This document shows positions 33,039 through 40,641 of a DNA stretch of 64,000 bases, in pieces. The notes under the pieces are model-generated. The model was not told the DNA's origin, searched no databases, and saw only the letters and a program-made list of their open reading frames with translations. Every line of letters begins with the position of its first letter. Positions within the stretch are counted from its first letter, which is position 1. The position numbers and the translations under genes were made by a program. The stretch comes from a bacterium (GTDB lineage: Bacteria; Myxococcota_A; Bradymonadia; UBA7976; UBA1532), in the NCBI GenBank assembly GCA_030427205.1, contig JAUHXC010000001.1, positions 186,001 to 250,000 on the forward strand, given 5' to 3'.

Positions 33039-36000
33039 TCAGCGCCCGGCGGCGGCCTCGACCACGGCCCAGACGGGCTGCCCGGCGAGCCGGCGCAGGC
33101 GGTCGTCGGCTCGGATCCGATCGGCGGTGATCGCCGGGAAAGGCGAGCGGGCCAGCGCCTCGCGGATCGAGTCCGCCGCGGCCTGCGGGTCCTCGACGAC
33201 GTCGAGCGCGGCCCGCTCGAGCAGGGTCGCGGTGCGCAGCGCGCGCAGCTCGGTCGCCGCCGCGGTCTCGGCGTCGAGCGGCAAGCGCGCCAGCGCCCGC
33301 GTGATCCGGTCGAGGTCGGCCCGGGCGCCGCCGCCGTGACCCGCCGCGCGGCGCACCCGGGCGCGGGTGAGCCACAGCCCCAGCCGCGCGGGCGGATCGG
33401 GGTGGTCGACGACGCCCGCCTCGTCGTCGTCGACGCCGACGAGGCTGGCCCCGGCCGCGCGGATGTGGTCCGGGTCGTGGCGGTGCTTGGCGAAGCCGGT
33501 GCGCCAGGTCCGCCAGAAGAGCGTATCGGCCCGATCGCCGAGCGCGCCGCGCACCAGGGGCGCGAAGTGCAGCGGGTCGCGGCGCAGGCGGCCGATGACG
33601 AAGCGCCGCAGGGCCACATCGTCGATGTGATCGAGCAGGGCCGCCCGCAGGTGCCCGTCGGCCGCGCGCCAGTCGCCGCGTTCGTAGAGCGCCGCGGCGC
33701 GGATGGCCGTGGCCGGCGGATCGTCCCGCCCGCCGAGGGCGCTCAGCGCGTCGTCGAAGCGGCCGTTGGCGACGGCGAGGGCCGCGACGTGCAGCGGGTC
33801 GTCACTCGCCGGGCCGAGCCGCACGCCGCTTAGGGTCAGGTCGGTGATGCGGGCGGCGACGAAGGGGCCGCCGTCGACGACCCAGGTCGGGTGGCGGATG
33901 ACCAGCGCCAGCTCGGCGCCGACCGCGTCGACGTCGAGGGTCATCTGCCAGCGGCGGCCCGTGCGGCGGTCGATGACCAGCGAGCGCCCCGTGCGGTGGT
34001 CGAACTCCAGGTGCACGTGCACCGGGTGGCCCTCGACGCCGTCGAGGCGCTCGTCGAGCAGCACCGCCTGCCCCTGGCTGCCGAAGTCGGCGAAGATGCG
34101 CTGGTAGACGAGCGTACCGCCGCCCCACCCGTGGTTCTTGATGTGGCCCAGATCGACGTCGCCGCCGTCGCCGCGGGGGGCGACGAGGGCCAGCGTCAGG
34201 CCGCCGCCGAACTCCACCCGCGGGGTCTGCATGCGCAGCTCGATGGCGACCCGCTCGGCCGTGCGCCGCAGCGGCAGCCGGGCGCTCGCGCTCAGCGGGT
34301 CGCCGTGCACCTCGAGCGCGCCGGCCACCCGGTCGACCCGCAGGCGATCGGGCACGGTGAGCCGCCACTGGGGGCCGAGGCCGCCGCGGAAGTCGAAGTC
34401 GACGCGCTCGGCCTCGGCCGCGTCGAGGGCGGCGAGCCGGCGCTCGGCGTCCTGCCGGCCCGGGCCATGGCTCTGGCCCGAGAGCCGGGTGAGCGCGGCC
34501 CGCTCGAGGTCGGGGCGGCGGGCGGCCCGGCCGGCGTCGGCGGCGGCGGCCAGCATCGCGGCGGCCTGATCCGGCGCGTCGGCGGCGCGCAGGTAGAGCT
34601 CGGCGGCCTCGGCGTAGCGCTCCAGGCGCTCGGCGAGGCGCCCGGCCTCGCCCGCGGCGACCGCGGGCTGCTCGCCGAGCCGGATCTCGCGGCGCCAGGC
34701 CTGCAGCGCCGCGTCGAGCCGACCGAGCGCGACCAGATCGGCGATGGCGCCGTCGCGCCCGGCGGCGGGCAGCGGCGCGGGCGGCGGCTGACTCGGCAAC
34801 GGCGTATCCCCCGCGCCGACCACCCACAGCTGACCGCTGGCGAGGTCGTTGGCCAGCAGCTCGACGTCGCCGTCGCCGTCCACGTCGACGAGGCCGAAGG
34901 GATAGAAGCCCAGCAGCGGCAGCGGCGGCGCCCAGCCGTCGGCGAGGCGGCGATGCACGACGGTGTAGCGCGGCACGTCGGGCGAGGTGACCAGGGTCAC
35001 GAGGTCGGTGCGGCCGTCGCCGTCGACGTCCCCGGCCCACATGCGCGCGTGGGCCCGCCGGCCGGTGCCCCGGGCGACCTGATGCCGGTGCACGACGCCG
35101 TCGGCGGTCCACTCGAGGATGTGCACCCCGTCGGGCAGCAGCCGGTCGTCGTCGGGGTGGAAGAGGTCGGCGTCGACCGACGGCGAGCGGGTGGCCACCG
35201 CGATGAGCCGGCGCTCGGCGTCGGGCAGCACGATCGCGTCGGCCACCGTGCCCGTCTGGCGGCGGGCGACGAGCTGCAGCCGGCCGGCCCCCGCGCCGCG
35301 GTAGATCCGCACGTCGTACGCCCGCCAGCCGCCGCTGACGACCACGAGGTGCGGCGTCGGCCAGCGGGCCACCCGGATGGCCTTGAGGTAGCCCTCGGCG
35401 CCGTCGAGCGCCGCGTCGCTGGTCGCCTGACGCCACGGCTCACCCGGCGCAGCCCCCGGCATCAGCGTCTGCATGCCCGGCCCGGTCGAGGTGTAGATCT
35501 CCGCCTGCCGGTCGCCGTCCAGATCGGCGGCCACGATCAGATCGTCGATGCGCCGGGCGGTGGTCGTCAGCGTGCGCCAGCCGTCGCCCGCGCGGCGCAG
35601 GACGATCCCCGGCTGCCGCTCGGCGGTGGCGAAGACGCCGGGCATGCCGTCGATCGGGCGGATGCGCGCGTCGGGGCCCAGGTCGGCGGGCGGCGCGGGC
35701 CAGGGCACGGGCGGCAGGGCGACGTCGTCGGTGGCCAGCAAGGCGTCGCCGGTCCACAGCTCGGGGCGGCCGTCGCCGGTCACGTCGCTCAGCCAGGGCC
35801 CGCGCAGGTCGCGGGTCACCGACAGCCCCGGCAGGTGATGCGCGGTGCGTATGCCCCGGGCCAGCGCGCGCAGCAGCGGCGCCCAGTCGGGCTCGACGGT
35901 CTCGGCCAGCGCCGCGGCCTCGGCGAGCCGCCCGGCGAAGACCTGCCCGTGCAGCGCGAGCCGCGCGCGCTCGGCGGCGCGCGCCGGCCGATCGGGGAAG

Positions 36001-37388
36001 CGCTCGGCCATGGTCGCCAGCAGGTCGGCCAGCGCCGCGGCGTCGTGCTGCTCGACGAAGAGCGCGCCCAGGGTCAGCATCGCCCCGTGGCGCTGGGCCG
36101 GGGTCTCGGCGACGGCGTAGGCGGTCGACGCCGCGTTGAGCGCCCGCTCGATCGCGCCGGCGGCGGCGGCGTCGTCGGCGCGGGCGAGGTGGAAGCGGGC
36201 CAGCGCGCGGGTCCGCTGCACCTCGGGGTGCAGCGCGGCGTCCTGCTCGACCCGCCGCGCCTGCTCGACCCGACCCTGCGCCCGCAGCGCCCGTGACTCG
36301 TCGAGGGCGCGGGTGAGCCGCTCGTCGGCCATGGCATCGCGGCGCGCCTGCTCGGCCGCGGCCGCCCGCGCGGCCCGCTGCGCGCGCCCGTGGTCCAGCG
36401 CGGCTGCGGCGCCGACGAGCAGCAGCGCCGTCACGCCGATGGCCATGGTGATCCGCCGGGTGCGCCGCAGCCACCAGCCGAGGCGGCGCACGGGGCCGGG
36501 CAGCGCCGCCTCGACCGGCTGCCCGCGCAGGAAGCGCTCGAGGTCGTCGGCCAGCGCGGCCGCGCTCGGGTAGCGCTCGGCGGGCTCGGCGGCCAGCGCT
36601 CGATTGCAGATCGCCAGCAGGTCGCGCGGGATCGCCGGGTGCGCGGCGGCCTTGAGCGCCGCGCCGCTGTCGACCGCGCGCGGCGCGCTGCCGGTCAGCG
36701 CGGTGTAGAGCAAGGCGCCCAGGCCGTAGACGTCGACGGTCGGCGCCACCGCGTCGGCGCGCCCGGCGGCCTGCTCGGGCGCCATGTAGGCCGGCGTGCC
36801 GAGGATCTGCCCGGTGCGGGTCCGCGTCTCGGACTCCAGCAGCCGGGCGATGCCGAAGTCGATGACCCGCGCGGCGCCGTCGCCGTCGAGCAGCACGTTG
36901 CCCGGCTTGATGTCGCGGTGCACGACCCCCTGCCCGTGGGCGTGGGCCAGCCCGCGGGCCACCTCGGCGGCGATGCGCGCCGCGGCCCGCGCAGGCCGCG
37001 GCCCCTCGACCTCGAGCAGGGCCGCGAGGCTGTGCCCGTCGACGTACTCCATGGTGAAGAAGGGGCAGCCGTCGACGACGCCCACGTCGTGCACCGCCAC
37101 CAGCGCCGGGTGGTCGAGCCGGGCGATGGTCCGGGCCTCGTCGAGGAACCGCGTGATCTGACGGCGGGCGGCGAAGCGGCCGGCGAGCATCACCTTGAGC
37201 GCCACCGGGCGGTCGAGCGCCGGATCCCACGCCCGGTAGACCCGGCCCATGCCGCCGTGACCGAGCACCGACAGGACGGTGTAGCGCCCCACGACGCTGC
37301 CCCGATCGATCGGCTCGGCGGCCGACCCGTCGGGCTCGTCGGCGCCGTCGGTGGTCTCGGGCAGCGCCGGATCGACCTCGATGCTCAT
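33039..37388 (-). CDS. Ser/Thr protein kinase with FG-GAP/VCBS-like repeats and a lectin-like extracytoplasmic region
   Basis: 1449 residues. Kinase core about 35-290: glycine loop LGHGGMGRV (42-50), Lys65 in VALK, HRDIKPGN with Asp159, DFG 177-179, APEQ 203-206; all key residues present. One membrane helix at about 313-332. The outer part has helical TPR-like repeats (about 340-500), then blocks with DVTGDGRPEL, DLDGDRQAEIY, DVDGDGRTDL and DVDGDGDVEL signatures typical of FG-GAP/VCBS beta-propeller blades. A further region near 1000-1200 (FDFRGGLGPQWRLTVPDRL..., GGGTLVYQRIFADFG) resembles a concanavalin-like sandwich. C-terminal TPR-like helices follow. The next gene, an FHA-containing regulator, ends 12 bases upstream and is probably co-transcribed. 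The extracytoplasmic part suggests ligand sensing; no ligand can be named. Confidence 0.9.
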   Translation of the reverse strand: MSIEVDPALPETTDGADEPDGSAAEPIDRGSVVGRYTVLSVLGHGGMGRVYRAWDPALDRPVALKVMLAGRFAARRQITRFLDEARTIARLDHPALVAVHDVGVVDGCPFFTMEYVDGHSLAALLEVEGPRPARAAARIAAEVARGLAHAHGQGVVHRDIKPGNVLLDGDGAARVIDFGIARLLESETRTRTGQILGTPAYMAPEQAAGRADAVAPTVDVYGLGALLYTALTGSAPRAVDSGAALKAAAHPAIPRDLLAICNRALAAEPAERYPSAAALADDLERFLRGQPVEAALPGPVRRLGWWLRRTRRITMAIGVTALLLVGAAAALDHGRAQRAARAAAAEQARRDAMADERLTRALDESRALRAQGRVEQARRVEQDAALHPEVQRTRALARFHLARADDAAAAGAIERALNAASTAYAVAETPAQRHGAMLTLGALFVEQHDAAALADLLATMAERFPDRPARAAERARLALHGQVFAGRLAEAAALAETVEPDWAPLLRALARGIRTAHHLPGLSVTRDLRGPWLSDVTGDGRPELWTGDALLATDDVALPPVPWPAPPADLGPDARIRPIDGMPGVFATAERQPGIVLRRAGDGWRTLTTTARRIDDLIVAADLDGDRQAEIYTSTGPGMQTLMPGAAPGEPWRQATSDAALDGAEGYLKAIRVARWPTPHLVVVSGGWRAYDVRIYRGAGAGRLQLVARRQTGTVADAIVLPDAERRLIAVATRSPSVDADLFHPDDDRLLPDGVHILEWTADGVVHRHQVARGTGRRAHARMWAGDVDGDGRTDLVTLVTSPDVPRYTVVHRRLADGWAPPLPLLGFYPFGLVDVDGDGDVELLANDLASGQLWVVGAGDTPLPSQPPPAPLPAAGRDGAIADLVALGRLDAALQAWRREIRLGEQPAVAAGEAGRLAERLERYAEAAELYLRAADAPDQAAAMLAAAADAGRAARRPDLERAALTRLSGQSHGPGRQDAERRLAALDAAEAERVDFDFRGGLGPQWRLTVPDRLRVDRVAGALEVHGDPLSASARLPLRRTAERVAIELRMQTPRVEFGGGLTLALVAPRGDGGDVDLGHIKNHGWGGGTLVYQRIFADFGSQGQAVLLDERLDGVEGHPVHVHLEFDHRTGRSLVIDRRTGRRWQMTLDVDAVGAELALVIRHPTWVVDGGPFVAARITDLTLSGVRLGPASDDPLHVAALAVANGRFDDALSALGGRDDPPATAIRAAALYERGDWRAADGHLRAALLDHIDDVALRRFVIGRLRRDPLHFAPLVRGALGDRADTLFWRTWRTGFAKHRHDPDHIRAAGASLVGVDDDEAGVVDHPDPPARLGLWLTRARVRRAAGHGGGARADLDRITRALARLPLDAETAAATELRALRTATLLERAALDVVEDPQAAADSIREALARSPFPAITADRIRADDRLRRLAGQPVWAVVEAAAGR

Positions 37389-37399
37389 GGCCTGTGAGG

Positions 37400-38899
37400 C
37401 TACTCCAGCGTCAGGTCGAGCGCATGCATCCGCAGCTTGAGGCCGCGCTCGGAGATCTCGAGGTGCTCGGCGACCCGGGCGCTGTCGGTCGAGCCCACCG
37501 CGCGCACCGCGGCGAGGATGTCGGCGGCGGTGAGGTCACTCGGCCGGCGGATGCCGAGGCGGGCCATCATGCCGTAGATCGTATTGCGCGCGATGCCCAG
37601 CTCGCTGGCGACCGCGCGCACCCGCCATCCGTGGCGCCGCAGGGCGGCGCGCAGCTCGTCGGGCGGCACGGCCCAGTGGCGGTGTTCTTCGTCGAGGGCC
37701 ATCACCGACGGGCTCGGCTCGACGAAGCGCGCGTCGGGCGCCGGGCGCGGCTGCCAGTAGGTCGGCAGCGCGGCGTGCGCGCCCTCGCGGCTGGCGAGCG
37801 CGACCTCCTGCGCCAGGTTGTCCAGCTCGCGGTGGTTGCCCGGCCAGCCGTGCCGCAGCAGCGCCTCGATCACCGCCCGTGGCAGCCACGGCTCCGCGCG
37901 ACCGGCGTCGAGCCGATCGACGGTGCCCAGCGGCGCGAGGCGGGCCCGCAGGGCCGCCAGGAAGAGCAGCGGCACATCGACCGGCCGCTGCCGCAGCGGC
38001 GCCACGGCGATGCGCGTCGTGCACAGGCGATACGCCAGCGGCCGCGAGAGCAGGCCTTGATCGACCATCGTCGCCGGATCCATCGACGCGATGCTGACCA
38101 CCCGCACCGCCGGCCCGTCGGTCCGCTCCTGCTCGGCGAGCCGGCGCAGCAGGGCCGCTTGCGCCGGCTCGGGCAGCCGGGCGACGTCGTCGAGCACCAG
38201 CGTGCCGTCGGCCGCGCGCCGCCACGCGTCACGCGCCCGCTCGGCGTCGAGCGCGCCGGCGGTCGCCGATATCAGCGGGCCGGCGGGCGTCGGGCCGTGG
38301 CGGTGCAGCGCGCAAGCGACGGCGTGACGGCCGCTGTCGGCCTCGCCGGTGATCATGACCGGCAGCCGCTCGCCGGCCAGCTGGCGCACGCGGGTCCGCA
38401 CCTGCCCGGTCAGCGCGCTGACGCCGACGAGCCCCAGCGACGGCGTGGCCTCGGGCGGGCTGCGCCGGCACTCGAGCCACAGCAGCACCCCGCGGCCGCA
38501 GTGCAGCAGCGTGCCCTCTTCGAGCAGAGCCAGCGGCAGCCGCGCGGTGCCTTCGAGGGTCTGACCGGCGATGCGATAGGGCAGCGCGCCCTCGCCGCGC
38601 ACGACCAGCGCCCGCTCTTCGGGCTCGAGCGACAGGACCCGGCGGCTGAGGCTGGAGTCGGCGAGCGGGCGCGCCTCGCCGTCGGCCTGGCCGAAGAGCG
38701 GCTGCAGCCGGTTGAGCGCGAGCGGCGCGCCCGGCCGCCACGGCGCGGCGCACTGGTCACCGACCCGCGTCAGGTCGGCGTGGTAGAGCACCGTGAGGAC
38801 CAGCGCGGCCGGCCCTGCGGCGCTCGGTCCGCCGATATCACTGTCGGTGGGCGCGTCGAGCGCGGGGGAGGATCGGGTCGCGGCGTCTGAAGTGGTCAG
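37400..38899 (-). CDS. FHA + degenerate sigma-54-activator AAA + HTH transcription regulator
   Basis: About 499 residues from a CTG at 38899, preferred because GGGAGGAG lies just upstream and the residues before it look non-coding; TTG 39013 would add 38 residues. An FHA-like domain occupies about 60-142 (LSRRVLSLEPEERALVVRG region). The AAA part (about 155-395) is recognisable by RWPGNHRELDNL-like HGWPGNHRELDNLAQEVAL, but its Walker A is TGEADSGRH (Lys missing), Walker B is TLVLDDVARLP, and the GAFTGA loop that contacts sigma-54 is absent. A Fis-like HTH (ASELGIARNTIYGMMARLGI) and a second HTH-like segment end the protein. It probably binds DNA and phosphothreonine but is unlikely to activate sigma-54 in the usual way. 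It neighbours the kinase at 33039, which may phosphorylate its partner. Confidence 0.8.
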   Translation of the reverse strand: MTTSDAATRSSPALDAPTDSDIGGPSAAGPAALVLTVLYHADLTRVGDQCAAPWRPGAPLALNRLQPLFGQADGEARPLADSSLSRRVLSLEPEERALVVRGEGALPYRIAGQTLEGTARLPLALLEEGTLLHCGRGVLLWLECRRSPPEATPSLGLVGVSALTGQVRTRVRQLAGERLPVMITGEADSGRHAVACALHRHGPTPAGPLISATAGALDAERARDAWRRAADGTLVLDDVARLPEPAQAALLRRLAEQERTDGPAVRVVSIASMDPATMVDQGLLSRPLAYRLCTTRIAVAPLRQRPVDVPLLFLAALRARLAPLGTVDRLDAGRAEPWLPRAVIEALLRHGWPGNHRELDNLAQEVALASREGAHAALPTYWQPRPAPDARFVEPSPSVMALDEEHRHWAVPPDELRAALRRHGWRVRAVASELGIARNTIYGMMARLGIRRPSDLTAADILAAVRAVGSTDSARVAEHLEISERGLKLRMHALDLTLE

Positions 38900-39029
38900 G
38901 GCTCTCCTCCCGGGTCTGCGCCGACGGGGTCTCGTCCAGGCGGGCGCGGCACCGATACCGCGCGCGCCGCGCGACGGTCGACCATGGTAGGCAGCCGCGT
39001 CCCGACACGGCAAGCGGCGGGCCCGCGGC

Positions 39030-39047
39030 GATACGGATCACCCGACC
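39030..39047. repeat. 18-bp intergenic repeat, copy 2
   Basis: Identical to 32994-33011 (gatacggatcacccgacc). It lies upstream of the FHA regulator gene, while the other copy lies just beyond the end of the co-oriented kinase gene, so the two copies bracket the regulator-kinase unit. Confidence 0.75.
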
Positions 39048-39352
39048 CCCAGAACCGTATGTCGCTCGCGTTTGCAGCGCTGATCGCGTCGCGGCTGCAC
39101 AGACGGATCACCCGTCCGACCGATCGCTCGCGGCGGGCTCTGCGCGCCAACGATCGCATCCGAAGAAGCCAGCGGCCCGAGCCGCGCGCCTCGCCCGGGC
39201 GCCGACCGCGTATCCTTTGCCGCGCCGGCTCTTGGCGAGGGCTGCCGTACGGTGTTCCTCGCCACGTCGGCTCTGCGTGAAAGCGTTGGCTCCACATTCT
39301 TCGCCGCGCCGGCTCGTCGCGGAGGCCTCGACCGCGCGTTCTTCAGCCCATG

Positions 39353-39415
39353 AGGGCCCCTGCGAGGATCCCCATGCGGCGTTCTTCGCCGCATGGGGAT
39401 CCTCGCAGGGGCCCT
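39353..39415. repeat. Perfect inverted repeat, 29-bp arms, 5-base loop
   Basis: Arm 1 is 39353-39381, the loop ttctt is 39382-39386, and arm 2 is 39387-39415. Every base of the arms pairs, including internal GGATCC and GGGCCC palindromes. It would form an extremely stable hairpin on either strand. It has no T-run, so it is not a standard intrinsic terminator, although it could still stop transcription leaving the Shedu operon. Confidence 0.9.
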
Positions 39416-39420
39416 GCCCC

Positions 39421-39488
39421 GCGCTCTCCGACGCCGAGGGGCCCTGCAGAGGGCTCTCACCCTGCGCTCTCCGACGCCGAGGGGCCCT
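39421..39488. repeat. Pair of 25-bp direct repeats
   Basis: gcgctctccgacgccgaggg followed by gccct occurs at 39421-39445 and 39464-39488. The pair begins 5 bases after the large palindrome and shares its GGGGCCCT edge, so it is probably part of the same repetitive element. Confidence 0.8.
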
Positions 39489-39654
39489 CCTGACCGTCGG
39501 CCGACGTAGAGAACGCGGCACCCGGGCCCGGCCGGCCATCCGCGCGGTCGAAGCCATCGCCTGCCCCCGCCCGTCCGACCATTCGGCGGCGCGAAGAGCG
39601 CAGCGGGCCGCCCGCTCGACCATCTGGCGACGCGAAGAGCGCGGCGAGTTCCGG

Positions 39655-40641
39655 CTAGCTCAGCCCATGCCCGTTTCGCGCGTCACGAACGAACTCGACG
39701 AGCTGCTCGGCCTGCTCGACGACGTCGTCGTAGGTCAACACCTGGAGGCCAGCGAGGAAGCTGTTGCTCATGTGCAGCCAGTCGCGCTGCTTTGCCGCTT
39801 CGTCCGCATCCTGCGAATAGCGGCCGATCACCACGAAACCACGGGGTCGATGGGTATGCGCGATGAGACCCCGGCGCCGGTCGACGCCCCGCGGGTGGCC
39901 CGACGGCTCGGCCATGGCCAGCCGGATGTACTCCATGAGCTGCCCCTGGGCCTTGGCGCAGTCCAGGCTGTAGTGAAGCCACTGATTGTACGTTCGGAAG
40001 ATGGCCTGATCCGGTCGCTTCAGCTCCCACAGGTCGGTGTAGCCGTCGGCGCGGACACCCAGCAGGTCGATCTCGGCTCCGCGCGCGATCTCATAGGGCG
40101 ACCGGCAGTCCACATAGCCCGGGCCGAGCAAGACCCGCCAGTGCTCGAACATGAAGCGCCGATAGTCGTCCTCGGGGCGGTTCTCACCGACGAGCCCCTT
40201 GAAGACACGGACCGTCTTGGCCATCTGCCACGCGGTGCCGCCGACCGCCGTCGCGATGGCGCCGAGCAGCGCGCGCTCGATCTCGTCGTCGTCCTTGAAG
40301 ACGAACTGTCCGCCGCGGGTACGCTGCAAGACCTGCCGCATCAACGACCGATCGTGGTGGGCCGTGAGCACGACGATCGGCCTGAACGGGTCGAGTTCGA
40401 GAATGCGATCGAGCAGCCTCAGGCCATGTCGGGTGTCTTCATCGGCGGCGTCGGGCTCGGATGGGATCTGGAGATCGAGCACGACGACCTCGGGGTTCTC
40501 CGCCTCGGCGAGCCGTCGCCCATCTTCGAGGGCCTTGGCCCAGGTCACGTCGCAGGTGTCTGCCAGAAAGCGTCGGTAGAGCCCGGCAGACTGCGCGTTG
40601 TCTTCGACGAGCAGCAGCCGGGTGCGGGTACCATCCCTCAT
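39655..40641 (-). CDS. Response regulator with Shedu-like (DUF4263) nuclease output domain
   Basis: 328 residues. ATG 40641 overlaps the kinase stop by four bases. Residues 1-130 are a CheY-like receiver with the full active-site set: acidic pair Glu13/Asp14, phosphoacceptor Asp56 (VVVLDLQIP), Thr93 and Lys116. Residues about 150-328 match the DUF4263 nuclease fold of the antiphage protein Shedu (SduA): PD-(D/E)xK-type AEIDLLGV (Glu190, Asp192) then TDLWELKRP (Glu206, Lys208), the helix DCAKAQGQLMEYIRLAM (Gln232, Tyr238) and RPRGFVVIGR. The output domain of a response regulator is normally DNA-binding or signalling; a defence nuclease is unusual. The obvious reading is that phosphorylation by the adjacent kinase controls nuclease activity. 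That is inference. Confidence 0.85.
   Translation of the reverse strand: MRDGTRTRLLLVEDNAQSAGLYRRFLADTCDVTWAKALEDGRRLAEAENPEVVVLDLQIPSEPDAADEDTRHGLRLLDRILELDPFRPIVVLTAHHDRSLMRQVLQRTRGGQFVFKDDDEIERALLGAIATAVGGTAWQMAKTVRVFKGLVGENRPEDDYRRFMFEHWRVLLGPGYVDCRSPYEIARGAEIDLLGVRADGYTDLWELKRPDQAIFRTYNQWLHYSLDCAKAQGQLMEYIRLAMAEPSGHPRGVDRRRGLIAHTHRPRGFVVIGRYSQDADEAAKQRDWLHMSNSFLAGLQVLTYDDVVEQAEQLVEFVRDARNGHGLS

Larger units (their letters stand above)
38900..39654. other. 755-bp non-coding, repeat-rich region
   Basis: No convincing gene. It holds the 18-bp repeat (39030-39047) and its partial copy (39103-39114), a series of diverged short repeats with the core ttcgccgcgccggctc or ttcctcgccacgtcggctc (about 39210-39320), the perfect 63-base palindrome at 39353-39415, and two 25-bp direct repeats. 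It separates the Shedu operon from the FHA regulator gene. Confidence 0.7.

Noticed and set aside
37400-38899. Annotating this regulator as a normal sigma-54 activator
   Set aside because: GAFTGA and the Walker A lysine are absent, so activation of sigma-54 is not supported.
39108-39623. Small minus-strand frame with repeated SRRGEE units
   Set aside because: The periodicity comes from diverged DNA repeats in a non-coding region. There is no ribosome site and the frame is interrupted by the large palindrome.
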